NCBI RefSeq assembly: GCF_000426065.1
Contig: NZ_AUEQ01000010.1
Span: 1-45,657, forward strand
Source of the DNA: Mycobacterium sp. URHD0025
GTDB taxonomy: Bacteria > Actinomycetota > Actinomycetes > Mycobacteriales > Mycobacteriaceae
Reading direction: 5' to 3'
DNA: 45,657 nucleotides
How positions within the stretch are numbered: the stretch's first letter is position 1; every line of letters starts with the position of its first letter. The position numbers were made by a program, and so were the translations under genes. Shown here one piece after another: positions 1 to 8,293 of this stretch. Below the pieces are notes generated by a model. It had not been told where the DNA came from and searched no databases. It worked only from the letters and a program-made list of their open reading frames with translations.

Positions 1-2
1 AG

Positions 3-320
3 CATCTGCGTCTGTCGCTGACCTGGGATCAGGGCTCGGAGATGGCCAACCACAAGGCCATCGCCAAAGCCACCGACCTCGACATCTACTTCTGCGACCC
101 GCATTCGCCATGGCAACGCGGCAGCAATGAGAACACCAACGGACTGCTGCGCCAATACTTCCCGAAAGGGACAGATCTCTCGTTGTGGGGGCCCGGATAC
201 CTCGACCAGGTCGCCTCCGAACTCAACGGAAGACCCCGCAAGACCCTGGGATGGAAAACCCCAGCCGAAGCCCTCACCGAACTACTCTCAAATCCACCAA
301 CTGTTGCATCGACCCCTTGA
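3..320 (+). pseudogene. IS30-family transposase, C-terminal part (cut by window edge)
   Basis: The open frame runs in from the window edge (first complete codon at 3) to TGA at 318-320. It carries the end of a DDE integrase core: TWDQGSEM holds the second catalytic Asp, and about 30 residues on, [20 protein letters not shown] holds the catalytic Glu and the signature typical of IS30 transposases. Family transposases are roughly 320-400 residues, so about three quarters lies outside the window. I cannot tell whether the upstream part is intact, so this may be a whole element cut by the window rather than a broken gene. The right end of the element should lie just after the stop, near 300-330, abutting the 3' end of the aldolase gene, whose stop is at 344. 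Family assignment is strong; integrity is unknown. Confidence 0.8.
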
Positions 321-343
321 ACTCGCCCGTGACATCGCCACCC

Positions 344-1375
344 TCAGGTAGAAATCGACGACACGAGGCGCAGAACGTCATCGACTTCGGCTTCGGTGGT
401 GGCCCACGAACACACGAACCGAACGGTGGGCCGGTGCGGATCGGGACGGTGGACGGAGTAGCCGGCCGAGACCGCGGCGTAGGCAGCGGGTTCGAGGTCG
501 ACGAATATCTCGTTGGCTTCCGTGGGCGCGGCCAGTGGCAGGCCGAGCGCGTGCAAGCCCTTGCTGAGGCGGGCGGCCATCAGATTGGCGTGAGCAGCCG
601 TCTGCAGCCACAGCTCATCGCGCAAGATCGCCTCGAACTGCGCCGCGATGAAGCGTTGCTTGCTGGCCAGGTGGCCGATCTGCTTCTGCACGAAGTGAAT
701 GCCGTCGAACAACTCGGGGCGGCGCACCAGGATCGCGTCGCCCATCAGCATGCCGTTCTTGGTGCCGCCCACGGTGACGATGTCCGCGTCGGCGATGGCC
801 TCTGACGCAGAGATATCCAGGGCTGCAATGGCATTGGCGATGCGGGAGCCGTCAACGTGCACGAGCAGGTCGAGATCGTGGGCATGGTCGATGAAGTCCT
901 TGATGGCGGGCGGACTCCAGACGCGGCCGTTCTCGGTGGATTGCGTGATGGTGACGACCCGTGGCTGCGAGTGGTGCACCGGGCCGCGGCGGGCCACCGC
1001 GATGTCGAGCACGGTCGGGTCGATCAGGCCGTTGTCGCTGGGCAGCTTTGTCACCGGAGCGCCCGACAGCCGGACCGGCCCACCTGCCTCGTCGACCAGG
1101 GAGTGCGCGATATCGCTGCACAAAATCTCTTGCCACGGCCGGACGGCCGACGCCAGCGCGATGATGTTGGCCGCCGTGCCGGTGAGTGCGAACAGCACCT
1201 CGGCGTCGGGGGAGTCGAATGTGGCCTTGATGGCCTTGGCCGCGCGCTCAGTGGCGGGATCGTTCCCGTAGGACGCGACGGCGCCGGAGTTGGCGGCGAC
1301 GATCGCGTCGATCACCTTCGGGTGTGCGGGCGCGGCATTGTCAGAGGCGAACGCGTGAGAAGGCACGTGGGCCAT
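344..1375 (-). CDS. Threonine aldolase / beta-eliminating lyase family PLP enzyme
   Basis: The gene encodes 343 residues, the normal size for low-specificity L-threonine aldolases (cleavage of L-threonine or allo-threonine to glycine and acetaldehyde, cytosolic). Visible features are an N-terminal SDNAAPAHP segment, HVDGSRIANA (PLP-ring Asp region) and VGGTKNG with the Schiff-base Lys at about residue 206. I chose the ATG at 1375 because GGTGGG lies just upstream and the family N-terminus begins here; the longer open frame upstream overlaps the next gene antisense-like and is not credible. It lies 17 nt after the small membrane protein gene on the same strand, so the two are probably co-transcribed. 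The gene ends 23 nt from the IS30 remnant. A related aromatic amino acid lyase activity cannot be excluded by sequence reading. Confidence 0.85.
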   Translation of the reverse strand: MAHVPSHAFASDNAAPAHPKVIDAIVAANSGAVASYGNDPATERAAKAIKATFDSPDAEVLFALTGTAANIIALASAVRPWQEILCSDIAHSLVDEAGGPVRLSGAPVTKLPSDNGLIDPTVLDIAVARRGPVHHSQPRVVTITQSTENGRVWSPPAIKDFIDHAHDLDLLVHVDGSRIANAIAALDISASEAIADADIVTVGGTKNGMLMGDAILVRRPELFDGIHFVQKQIGHLASKQRFIAAQFEAILRDELWLQTAAHANLMAARLSKGLHALGLPLAAPTEANEIFVDLEPAAYAAVSAGYSVHRPDPHRPTVRFVCSWATTEAEVDDVLRLVSSIST

Positions 1376-1392
1376 GATCCCACCGACGACCG

Positions 1393-1773
1393 CTACTTCG
1401 AGGCCACCTTCTTCTTGAGCAACAGTGCCGGCAACACGACCGTGGCCACGGCCGTGACCACCCAGACCACCACGGTCGCGGCGATCCAGGAGCCGACACC
1501 GCGGATGCTGAGGCCGTGGGTGAGTACCGAGGCCAGGACCAGCGCGACCAAGGTGGAGACCAGCCCGATGCCGCCCAGAAATGCCGAGGCGTAGCGGCTG
1601 GCCATCTTGAGGAAGAACGGCGACAGGATCCCTTGAGCGACGGCGAAGATCACCACTGCGGTGATGAAGCCCCACGCCGACACCGAGACGCCGGGGACCA
1701 GCCAGGCGGCAACCAACAAGCCGATGGCCGAGGAACCGAGGAAGATCGCTATGCGCAGCAGAAAGCGGATCAT
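1393..1773 (-). CDS. Small four-helix membrane protein (phage holin superfamily IV-like)
   Basis: This 126-residue protein has four strongly hydrophobic segments (roughly residues 5-27, 32-50, 62-84 and 93-117) and a basic LLLKKK tail. That layout matches the PF04020-type membrane family, often annotated as mycobacterial four-TMS phage holin; the name reflects similarity, not a lysis role, and the function is unknown. The start is the ATG at 1773 (MIRFLLRIAIF). An upstream start would add 16 Arg-rich residues without an obvious ribosome site. It sits immediately upstream of the aldolase gene in the same direction, which suggests a two-gene unit read away from the tRNA. Confidence 0.75.
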   Translation of the reverse strand: MIRFLLRIAIFLGSSAIGLLVAAWLVPGVSVSAWGFITAVVIFAVAQGILSPFFLKMASRYASAFLGGIGLVSTLVALVLASVLTHGLSIRGVGSWIAATVVVWVVTAVATVVLPALLLKKKVASK

Positions 1774-1867
1774 GCGGTGAGCGTAACCACGGCATGCCTG
1801 CCTGCGGCCCCTCATTGGCATCTGTGCCCGCAGCGTGTGCGACCATATTGCGGCGCAGACGCGCCCG

Positions 1868-1941
1868 GGGGCGGTAGCTCAGTCGGTTAGAGCCGTGGAC
1901 TCATAATCCATTGGTCGCGGGTTCGAGCCCCGCCCGCCCCA
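1868..1941 (+). tRNA. tRNA with CAT anticodon (elongator Met, or Ile2 if lysidine-modified)
   Basis: A complete cloverleaf folds by hand: the 7-bp acceptor (1868-1874 with 1934-1940) is fully paired; the D stem is GCTC/GAGC; the anticodon stem 1895-1899/1907-1911 has one G-U pair; the loop CTCATAA places anticodon CAT at 1902-1904; the T stem GCGGG/CCCGC closes the loop TTCGAGC; the discriminator is A. The CCA tail is not encoded. The loop sequence is shared by elongator tRNA-Met and by tRNA-Ile2, in which TilS changes the C, so the amino acid is not settled. The acceptor pairing shows it is not an initiator tRNA, which would have a mismatched first pair. Confidence 0.95.
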
Positions 1942-2118
1942 CTCAACACTTGTCCGCGTCCCAGCTGGTGATGTTTCGGTAACGGTTCAGAAAAGTCTTC
2001 GAACGTTATCGGCAATGTCCTGCGTCCGCTACGCCTACGCTGTTTTCCTTGATTTATCGGCCACGGTTCGACATCCCTGTGACTAAAGAGTGCCGGCGCA
2101 GAAATGGGGGAACGACGA

Positions 2119-2826
2119 ATGCGCTTTGCGACCATCGCGATCACCATCGCCGCTGCTTGCGCACTTGCCGCGGGCTGCGGTCAATCGGCAGAACCGTCAG
2201 CCGAGAACACCTCGACCACACCAATGATCACGTCGTTTCCTCCGACGCCACTAAGGCAGAAGGCCCTGCCCCGATTACTCCTCTCAACCGAACAGATCAA
2301 TGCGGCGCTGGCAGCCGGGCAAATGGCTGTCACGGGTACGGACTCTCAAATGTCTGATGACAGTGCGACGATGGAGCCCCGCGAGTGCCTGGCGGTGGAC
2401 GGTGCCGCGCAGGCGCCGGTGTACGCCGACAGTGGATTCACCGACGAGCAAGAGGTGACGTTAGGGGAGCCGGACGTCCTCGCTCATTACGCCAAGCAGG
2501 CTGTGGTTCGATTCGCCGACGCCGAACAGGCCAAGGCCTTTTACGACTCCTCGGCTCGACAGTGGCCGGCGTGCAAGCATTACACCCACACGCAATCCGG
2601 GACGCTGTGGGATGTAGGGCCCATTTCGGACAAAGACGGCGTGCTGAGCACGGTCGCCACCCAGTCCAATGCCCAAGCCGGCGGATGGGCGTGTGGTCGC
2701 GCGTTGACCGCGAACAACAACATCGTCGTCGACGTCAACACCTGCAGTGCCAACCCGGCGGATTCGGCTGTCAAGATCGTCAAGCAGATCTCGGCACGGA
2801 TCGACGCCCCGCCCATCGTTTCCTAA
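2119..2826 (+). CDS. Secreted lipoprotein with PknH-like sensor (extracellular) domain
   Basis: The product is 235 residues with a lipoprotein signal ending LAAGC (lipid-attached Cys at residue 20), so it is probably anchored outside the cytoplasmic membrane. Four Cys in the mature part (in RECLAV, WPACKH, GWACGR and NTCSAN) match the two disulfides of the PknH extracellular-type sensor domain (PF14032) found in LppH, LpqQ and LpqA-like mycobacterial lipoproteins. The ligand is unknown for these. I prefer the ATG at 2119 over the in-frame ATG at 2104 because GGGGGAAC sits at the right distance from 2119 and the signal peptide then begins MRFA. It stands alone downstream of the tRNA and is followed by a strong hairpin. 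Confidence 0.85.
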   Translation: MRFATIAITIAAACALAAGCGQSAEPSAENTSTTPMITSFPPTPLRQKALPRLLLSTEQINAALAAGQMAVTGTDSQMSDDSATMEPRECLAVDGAAQAPVYADSGFTDEQEVTLGEPDVLAHYAKQAVVRFADAEQAKAFYDSSARQWPACKHYTHTQSGTLWDVGPISDKDGVLSTVATQSNAQAGGWACGRALTANNNIVVDVNTCSANPADSAVKIVKQISARIDAPPIVS

Positions 2827-2856
2827 GGTCTATCCGTCGCTCGCAGGTAGGACAGA

Positions 2857-2900
2857 CAGAGGCTGTGGCGAGTGTGCGGGCACACTCGCCACAGCCTCTG
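2857..2900. terminator. Perfect 20-bp inverted repeat with 4-nt loop between convergent genes
   Basis: Arms 2857-2876 and 2881-2900 are exact reverse complements around the loop CGGG. It lies between the convergent lipoprotein gene (stop at 2826) and the small membrane gene (stop at 2961). There is no T-run on either side, as is common for mycobacterial terminators. A bidirectional terminator is the simplest reading. Confidence 0.7.
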
Positions 2901-2960
2901 AGTAGCGCGTCGAACTACGAAATCAATTGGTTCCCAGCAGAATTGTCGCGCATTAGGCCG

Positions 2961-3116
2961 CTAGAACCACACTTTTCGCCCGCCGACGGGGCGGCCGACG
3001 GCCCCGAGGATCCACAGGATGATCCCGATCACCAGCAAAATGCCGCCGATCGTGTACAGGATCGAGATGCCGGCGAAGTAGCCGATCAACAGAAGAATGA
3101 TGCCCAGCACAATCAT
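2961..3116 (-). CDS. 51-residue hydrophobic membrane protein (DUF6131-like)
   Basis: This short gene reads MIVLGIILLLIGYF..., has two membrane helices (about residues 2-20 and 22-40) separated by a short turn, and ends GRPVGGRKVWF. The length, the Ile/Leu/Gly-rich helices and the VGR-containing tail fit a small family very common in mycobacteria, annotated DUF6131 or hydrophobic small protein; no function is known. GAGAGGA lies about 10 nt upstream of the ATG. It shares its strand with the PBP gene that ends downstream in coordinates, but they are separate: the PBP is read toward it and ends 117 nt before its start. I recognise the type rather than a specific ortholog. Confidence 0.75.
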   Translation of the reverse strand: MIVLGIILLLIGYFAGISILYTIGGILLVIGIILWILGAVGRPVGGRKVWF

Positions 3117-3233
3117 GGTCGGTTCGATCCTCTCGGGTGCAACTGAAGTGTTGTCGCCGAAGAGAATTGCCAGATCCGTCGATTTTCAAACCTACCGATG
3201 CGTTGGCGCCGGATTGCCCGCCCTGAACTGCGG

Positions 3234-5702
3234 TTACGCGGGCGGTGGTGGCGGCGGTGGTGGCGGCGGCGGAGCCGGGGCGGGCAGGGTTATCGGCGGC
3301 AGCCCGGGAATCTCGATGACGTTCGGTGGCGGGGGTGGCCCCAGCTCGTTGAGTCCTGGTGGCGGCGGCATCTCGGGACCCGGGACGAAGACCGGCGGCG
3401 GTGGCGGCACATAGCCCGTGCTGGTGTTGATGGTGATGATCGAGCCCGGAATGGTCCTGCCGCTCGGGGTTGTTCCGACCACCGAACCCTTGGTGGCGTT
3501 GCTGTTGACGGGCGTGGGTTTGTCGGCCACCCGGAAGCCGGAGTCCAACAGCCGTTTACGCGCCTCGTCGACCTTCATTCCGGACACACTTGGAATCTCG
3601 CCGCCGGGACCGCCGTCGACGTATCGCGGATCGGTGGGCGGCAGGGCGACGGCACCGAACGCGTCGGCGATGGGACTCATTGCGGCATACCAGGTCAACG
3701 CCGGCTCGGTGCCGCCGAACAGGGTGCCTTCGCCGCACTTGCGCAACGGGTATGAGCACAACCCCGATGGTGACGAGGAGTCATCGAAGATGTAGTTGGC
3801 GGCCGCGTACCGGTTGGTGAAGCCGAGGAAACCCGATGACCGGTGGGCCTCGGTGGTGCCGGTCTTGCCGGACATCGGCAGCTTCCAGCCGACGGAACTC
3901 GCTGCGCCGGCAGCTGTTCCGTTCGAGTGATCCTTGGCCAGCGCATTGGCCATGGTATTGGCGAGGCCCTCGGGTACCGCCTGGTCGCAGGGAACGGTCT
4001 GCACCCCTACTTCGCGGCCGTGCCGATCGAAGATCTTGTCGATCGGGTTCGGTGGGCACCAGGTCCCGCCCGAGGCGAGAGTCGCCCCGACGTTGGCCAA
4101 TTCGAGGGCGTTCAGTTCGAGCGGGCCGAGCGTGAACGATCCGATGTTCTGGCGTTTCACGTAATCGCCGATGCTCTCGTTGGAATCGGGGTTGTAGTCG
4201 CGGGCGCTGCCGGGTTCGGCGTAGGACCGCAATCCCAGCCGGACCGCCATGTCCACCGCACGCGGTACACCGATCTGCGAGATGAGTTTGGCGAACGCCG
4301 TATTGGGCGATTGTGCCAGGGCATCGGTGACATTCAGAGAGCCGGGGAAGCCGTGTGCGTTACGCACACACCAGGTTTCCCTCGGACAACCGGGAGTATC
4401 GCTGCTACCCAGGCCCTTGCCCATGAAGGTTCCGGGGACGTCGAGTTGAGTTTTGATGCCCATCCCCATGTCGAGAGCGGCGGCCGTGGTGAAGATCTTG
4501 AAGATCGACCCGGCGCCGTCACCGACCAACGAAAAGGGCTGCGGCTGTACGGTTTGGTTGGCATCGAGGTCCAGTCCGTACGTGCGGCTGTCACCCATTG
4601 CGATCACTCGATGGGTGTCCTTGCCCGGCGTGATCACGTTCATCACGCTCGCGACCCCGGCGGCATTGGGGTCTGCGTACTTCTCGATCGCCGACTGGAC
4701 GCTGTCCTGCACCTTGGGATCAAGCGTGGTGCGGATCAGATATCCGTTGCGCGCGACGTCCTCCATGGTGAGTCCGGCGCGCGCCAGATATTGCAGGACG
4801 TACTCGCAGAAGAAGGCGCGATTCCCCGCGGCGATGCAGCCCTGCGGAAGCGGGTCGGCCTGGGGGAGCACCCCCAGCGGTGCGGCCTTCGCGGCGCGTA
4901 GTTCCTCGGCCCTGTCCGGCAGATAGTCGATCAAGGTGTCGAGCACGAGATTGCGTCGGGCCAGGGCACCGTCGGGGTTGGTATAGGGGTTCAGGCTGCT
5001 GGTGGAGCGCACCACGCCGGCCAGCAGGGCGGCCTGCGGCCAGGTCAGGTCTGCGGCGTCGACGCCGAAGTACGTACGTGCCGCGTCCTGCACGCCGAAT
5101 GACCCGTTGCCGAACGACACGAGATTCAGATACCGGGCCAGGATCTCGCTCTTGGGAAGGGTCTTGTCCATCGCCAGCGCGATCCGGATCTCGCGCAGCT
5201 TGCGTGCGGGGCTGATCTCGACGGCGGCCCGGCGCTCGGCATCGGTCTTCGCCTTGACCAGGAGGTTGTAGTTCTTGACATACTGCTGCTCGATGGTCGA
5301 CCCGCCGCGTACGTCGTCGATGCCGCGCATGTAGCCGAACAGGCCGTTCAGCGTTCCCTGGACGTCCACCCCGCCGTGCTCGACGAAGCGCTTGTCCTCC
5401 ACCGAGACGATCGCCAGCTTCATGGTGTCGGCGATCCGTTCGCTGGGCACGGCCCACCGACGCTGCTCGTACAGCCAGGCGATCGGTTCACCGGAGGCAT
5501 CGACCATGGTGGTGACGCCAGGCGTGTCACCTTCGAGGACTTGTGCCGAATCCTGTGCCACCGTGTCCGACAGCCGCGCCATCATGATGCCGACACCCCC
5601 GACGACCGGGAACATCAACATCGCCGCCAATAATCCGGCCAGCACACAGTGCATGGCCAACTTGGCAACCGTAGACCGCGAACCCGCGGGCGGGCCGGAC
5701 AT
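3234..5702 (-). CDS. ponA3: Class A (bifunctional) penicillin-binding protein with PASTA domain, PonA2/PonA3 type
   Basis: The 822-residue protein builds and cross-links peptidoglycan at the outer face of the membrane. After a membrane anchor (about residues 13-42) comes a GT51 glycosyltransferase with VEDKRFVEHG (catalytic Glu 102), GGSTIEQQ (133-140) and the LNLVSFGNGSFG motif. The transpeptidase domain has SIFK (Ser 399, Lys 402), SPN (465-467) and KTGT (613-616). A single PASTA domain (about 700-762) and a Pro-rich tail ending in a long Pro run follow. The order matches mycobacterial PonA2 (about 810 residues). I favour the paralogue PonA3, known in M. smegmatis, because the neighbourhood is the mscR region rather than the ponA2 locus; that choice is inference. 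The GT motif has Glu where most relatives have Thr (GGSTITQQ). The 3' end is GC-rich and slippage-prone. Confidence 0.85.
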   Translation of the reverse strand: MSGPPAGSRSTVAKLAMHCVLAGLLAAMLMFPVVGGVGIMMARLSDTVAQDSAQVLEGDTPGVTTMVDASGEPIAWLYEQRRWAVPSERIADTMKLAIVSVEDKRFVEHGGVDVQGTLNGLFGYMRGIDDVRGGSTIEQQYVKNYNLLVKAKTDAERRAAVEISPARKLREIRIALAMDKTLPKSEILARYLNLVSFGNGSFGVQDAARTYFGVDAADLTWPQAALLAGVVRSTSSLNPYTNPDGALARRNLVLDTLIDYLPDRAEELRAAKAAPLGVLPQADPLPQGCIAAGNRAFFCEYVLQYLARAGLTMEDVARNGYLIRTTLDPKVQDSVQSAIEKYADPNAAGVASVMNVITPGKDTHRVIAMGDSRTYGLDLDANQTVQPQPFSLVGDGAGSIFKIFTTAAALDMGMGIKTQLDVPGTFMGKGLGSSDTPGCPRETWCVRNAHGFPGSLNVTDALAQSPNTAFAKLISQIGVPRAVDMAVRLGLRSYAEPGSARDYNPDSNESIGDYVKRQNIGSFTLGPLELNALELANVGATLASGGTWCPPNPIDKIFDRHGREVGVQTVPCDQAVPEGLANTMANALAKDHSNGTAAGAASSVGWKLPMSGKTGTTEAHRSSGFLGFTNRYAAANYIFDDSSSPSGLCSYPLRKCGEGTLFGGTEPALTWYAAMSPIADAFGAVALPPTDPRYVDGGPGGEIPSVSGMKVDEARKRLLDSGFRVADKPTPVNSNATKGSVVGTTPSGRTIPGSIITINTSTGYVPPPPPVFVPGPEMPPPPGLNELGPPPPPNVIEIPGLPPITLPAPAPPPPPPPPPPPA

Positions 5703-5876
5703 GTGCTCTAGCGTAAGGCCGTCAACAGTCGCCTATGGGTACATCACACGCAACACGTTGGCTACGTTGTGATTTCAGAACGGCGCAACCGCGGCCTCCA
5801 GGGCGTTCCGGAAGATGAGGTGCGCGGCTGTCGGTGTTTCGATGCCCCGCCGTGCAACCGGCCCGAAAACGCCTCG

Positions 5877-6362
5877 CTAACGATCGCCGCGACTGCAGTC
5901 GGGATTCGCCGGCTTGGCAGGCCAGGCGCAGATGTCGATGTAGGTGGTGCTCGCGTATCCGCCGCCGTCGAACACCCCGTAGGCGTCGCCGTGGGTTCCG
6001 GTGTAGGTGGCTCCGCCGCCTCCGCCTCCGCTTGAGGTGATGATCGTGGTGAGCGCCCATCCCTTGCCCTGCAAGGCGTTCTTGTACGCGTTCATCACGT
6101 CATTCGGTGATCCGTTGACCTGGTAGTGCAGGTGGATACCACCGTCGGCGATGCCATCGGGTCCCTTGGTCTGCTGCACATCCGCCGGTGTCGGCAACAG
6201 CGATACCAACGCCTCGCCGCTTGCGGCCGTCGTGGTGGTGACGGTGGTGGGCGGCGCGGTCGTGGTCGTGGCCGCGGCTTTCTCGGTCACCGGGCTACAC
6301 GCCGTGGCGGCCAGGCCGATCGCCAGAGCCCCGATAAAGCAGGTTGCGGTGCGGTTGGTCAT
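5877..6362 (-). CDS. Small putative lipoprotein
   Basis: The gene encodes 161 residues. An N-terminal hydrophobic stretch ends LAATACSP, giving a somewhat weak lipobox with Cys 22; a Thr-rich linker (TTTTAPPTTVTTTT) follows, then a folded domain with a Gly run and two C-terminal Cys. GGGGAGG lies 5 nt before the ATG at 6362 and fixes the start; longer frames run antisense-like into the promoter region. The sequence resembles mycobacterial lipoproteins of unknown function. It is upstream of the PBP gene on the same strand with a 174-nt gap that shows no other gene, so an operon is possible but not evident. It diverges from the phosphatase gene. Confidence 0.75.
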   Translation of the reverse strand: MTNRTATCFIGALAIGLAATACSPVTEKAAATTTTAPPTTVTTTTAASGEALVSLLPTPADVQQTKGPDGIADGGIHLHYQVNGSPNDVMNAYKNALQGKGWALTTIITSSGGGGGGATYTGTHGDAYGVFDGGGYASTTYIDICAWPAKPANPDCSRGDR

Positions 6363-6621
6363 CGGCCTCCCCGTTCGTCTTGCCGCACCGTACCAATGCG
6401 GGCAAAGGTGGCTGGGCAAGATCGACGCGGCAAAAAGCCAGGTAGTTCCTACTGCAAGTACCCGTCGTAGGGGTCGTCGCAACCACGGGTGCCGCTAGCC
6501 CGGCTATCTGTTTGATTGGCGTTACCCAGGTGTCGACTGTCGCGAAAGCGCCGGTTCACATGCGGCTTCAACCATGTGTGGGCTTGACGGAGATGACGAC
6601 GATGACGATACGGAGACGTGG

Positions 6622-8121
6622 ATGACGCGCAGGCGGTATGTGGTGACGGCGTTGGTGTGTACGGCGGCATTGGCCGCGGCCTGCGGTGGCAGCAAGAACG
6701 ACGACGCGTCGCTGCCGGTGCTGGAGCCCGCCGCGAAAGGCACCATCTCCGAGCACGGCGGTGCCACCCGGGCCGGAGAGGACCGCGCCGCACTGATCGC
6801 CGACTCCATCAAGAACACCGGCGCCAAGAACGTCATCTTGCTGATCGGTGACGGCATGGGCGACTCCGAGATCACCGTGGCGCGCAATTACGCCCACGGC
6901 GCGGGCGGCGCTTTTCCGGGTCTCGACGCCTTCCCGCTGACCGGCCAGTACACCCACTACTCGCTGGACAAGAGCGGCAAGCCCACGTACGTGACCGACT
7001 CGGCGGCCAGCGGTTCGGCCTGGGCCACCGGCACCAAGACCTACAACGGTGCCATCGCGGTGGACATCCACGGCAAGGATCAGAAGACGCTGCTGCAGCT
7101 GGCCAAGGAGGCGGGCAAGGCCACCGGCGACATCACGACCTCTGAGGTCCAGGACGCCACCCCGGCCGTGCAACTCGCGCATGTCACCGGACGCAAGTGC
7201 TACGGCCCGGATGAGACGACCGCGAAATGCCCGACCAATGCCCTGGAGAAGGGCGGCAAAGGATCGATCACCGAGCAGCTGCTCAACACCCGCGCGGACG
7301 TGGTGATGGGCGGCGGTGCCGAAACCTTCCAGCAGACCGCCAAAGCCGGGGATTACCAAGGAAAGACGCTCGAAGTTCAGGCCAAGGAACGCGGCTTCAC
7401 CATCGTGCGCAACGCCGACGAACTCGACAAGGCCGACACGGCAAGCCAGGAGGCGCCGCTGCTCGGCCTGTTCGACGAGGGCAACATGCCGACGCGGTGG
7501 AGCGGGCCGGTCGCGGCGAAAGGCGGCTATCTGGAGCCGGCCGTCGAGTGCAAGGACAACACCGAGCGCGGCACTTCGGTGCCCACCCTGGCTGCCATGA
7601 CCAAGAAGTCCATCGATTTGCTCAAGGGTGACGGCGATGGCTTCTTCCTGCAGGTCGAGGGCGCCTCGATCGACAAGCAGGACCACGCCGCCAACCCGTG
7701 CGGTCAGATCGGCGAGACGGTCGACCTCGACGAGGCGGCAAAGGTGGCCCTCGACTTCGCCAAGGACAACAAGGACACCCTGGTCATCGTCACCGCCGAC
7801 CACGCCCACAGCAGCCAGATCGTGGAGTCCATGAGCGCCGACGACGTCCGCGACGCCGCTGCCGAAGCCAAGTTGCCCTTCGAGGTCACCCGCGACGCCA
7901 TCTACCCGGGCCTGACGCGGGTGCTGCGCGGCAAGGACGGCCAAGACCTGACCATCTCGTACGGCACGTCGGACAACCTCGACGCCATGGATCAGGGCCA
8001 CACGGGATCCCAGTTGCGTATCGCGGCCTACGGTCCCGGCGCGGCCAACGTCGTCGGCCTGACCGATCAGACCGACCTGTTCTTCACGATGGCCCGAGCC
8101 TTGGGCTTGAAGGAGAACTGA
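6622..8121 (+). CDS. phoA: Alkaline phosphatase (PhoA family), lipoprotein
   Basis: The 499-residue enzyme releases phosphate from monoesters outside the cell. Visible active-site elements are IGDGMGDSE (metal-binding Asp about 77), [13 protein letters not shown] with the nucleophile Ser about 127, [13 protein letters not shown] (His about 355) and TADHAHSSQ (Asp 393, His 394), in the same order as E. coli PhoA. A signal peptide ends TAALAAAC, so the protein is probably lipid-anchored. I chose the ATG at 6622, with CGGAG upstream; the 16 extra residues of the longer frame are Asp-rich and precede the signal peptide. Family members are normally induced by phosphate starvation through SenX3-RegX3; only a weak GTTCAC half-site is visible upstream. 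It is monocistronic and divergent from the small lipoprotein. Confidence 0.9.
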   Translation: MTRRRYVVTALVCTAALAAACGGSKNDDASLPVLEPAAKGTISEHGGATRAGEDRAALIADSIKNTGAKNVILLIGDGMGDSEITVARNYAHGAGGAFPGLDAFPLTGQYTHYSLDKSGKPTYVTDSAASGSAWATGTKTYNGAIAVDIHGKDQKTLLQLAKEAGKATGDITTSEVQDATPAVQLAHVTGRKCYGPDETTAKCPTNALEKGGKGSITEQLLNTRADVVMGGGAETFQQTAKAGDYQGKTLEVQAKERGFTIVRNADELDKADTASQEAPLLGLFDEGNMPTRWSGPVAAKGGYLEPAVECKDNTERGTSVPTLAAMTKKSIDLLKGDGDGFFLQVEGASIDKQDHAANPCGQIGETVDLDEAAKVALDFAKDNKDTLVIVTADHAHSSQIVESMSADDVRDAAAEAKLPFEVTRDAIYPGLTRVLRGKDGQDLTISYGTSDNLDAMDQGHTGSQLRIAAYGPGAANVVGLTDQTDLFFTMARALGLKEN

Positions 8122-8194
8122 CCAGCGCGGGAGCGCGGGAGGCTCTCACAGCTGCCGTCTGGCCAAGGCCAAGCCACGCCATAGGGTGCGATTT

Positions 8195-8248
8195 GTGATG
8201 ATGGCGTGCCCCAAATGTGACTGTTGCGGACCAATGTTTCCCAAGTGA
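8195..8248 (+). CDS. Cys-rich leader ORF, possibly leaderless (17 residues)
   Basis: A short frame reads VMMACPKCDCCGPMFPK, with four Cys in seven residues. A TAGGGT -10-like hexamer lies at 8182-8187, seven nt before GTG 8195, the spacing of leaderless mycobacterial transcripts; two in-frame ATG codons follow directly. The stop at 8246-8248 is 45 nt before the next gene and overlaps the outer pairing of a hairpin (8252-8270). Leaderless poly-cysteine ORFs that act as cysteine-responsive attenuators are known in mycobacteria; this one fits the pattern but has CxxCxCC rather than an unbroken Cys run. Expression is inferred only. Confidence 0.4.
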   Translation: MMMACPKCDCCGPMFPK

Positions 8249-8251
8249 CTC

Positions 8252-8270
8252 AAGTGCAACAAACGCACTT
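8252..8270 (+). promoter_or_regulatory. Leader hairpin just after the Cys-rich ORF
   Basis: AAGTGC (8252-8257) pairs with GCACTT (8265-8270) around AACAAAC. GTG at 8245-8247, in the stop region of the leader ORF, can pair with CAC just downstream (8271-8273), so a ribosome at the stop codon would change the fold. It ends 24 nt before the start codon of the secreted protein gene. Confidence 0.3.
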
Positions 8271-8293
8271 CACGTCGGATCGGGGAGAGCACC

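Noticed and set aside
344..1846. A 500-residue reading of the aldolase frame that runs over the small membrane gene
   Set aside because: The extra 157 residues overlap the membrane protein gene on the same strand in another frame and lack the family N-terminus; ATG 1375 has a ribosome site and the right length.
3237..3290. Dense GGCGGT tract that looks like a simple-sequence repeat
   Set aside because: It encodes the Pro-rich tail of the PBP on the minus strand; codon-driven low complexity rather than an independent repeat element.
6554..6577. GTTCACATGCG followed by GCTTCA, resembling a phosphate-starvation direct repeat upstream of phoA
   Set aside because: The repeat spacing is 12 rather than 11 nt and the second unit is poor; too weak to call a RegX3/PHO site.
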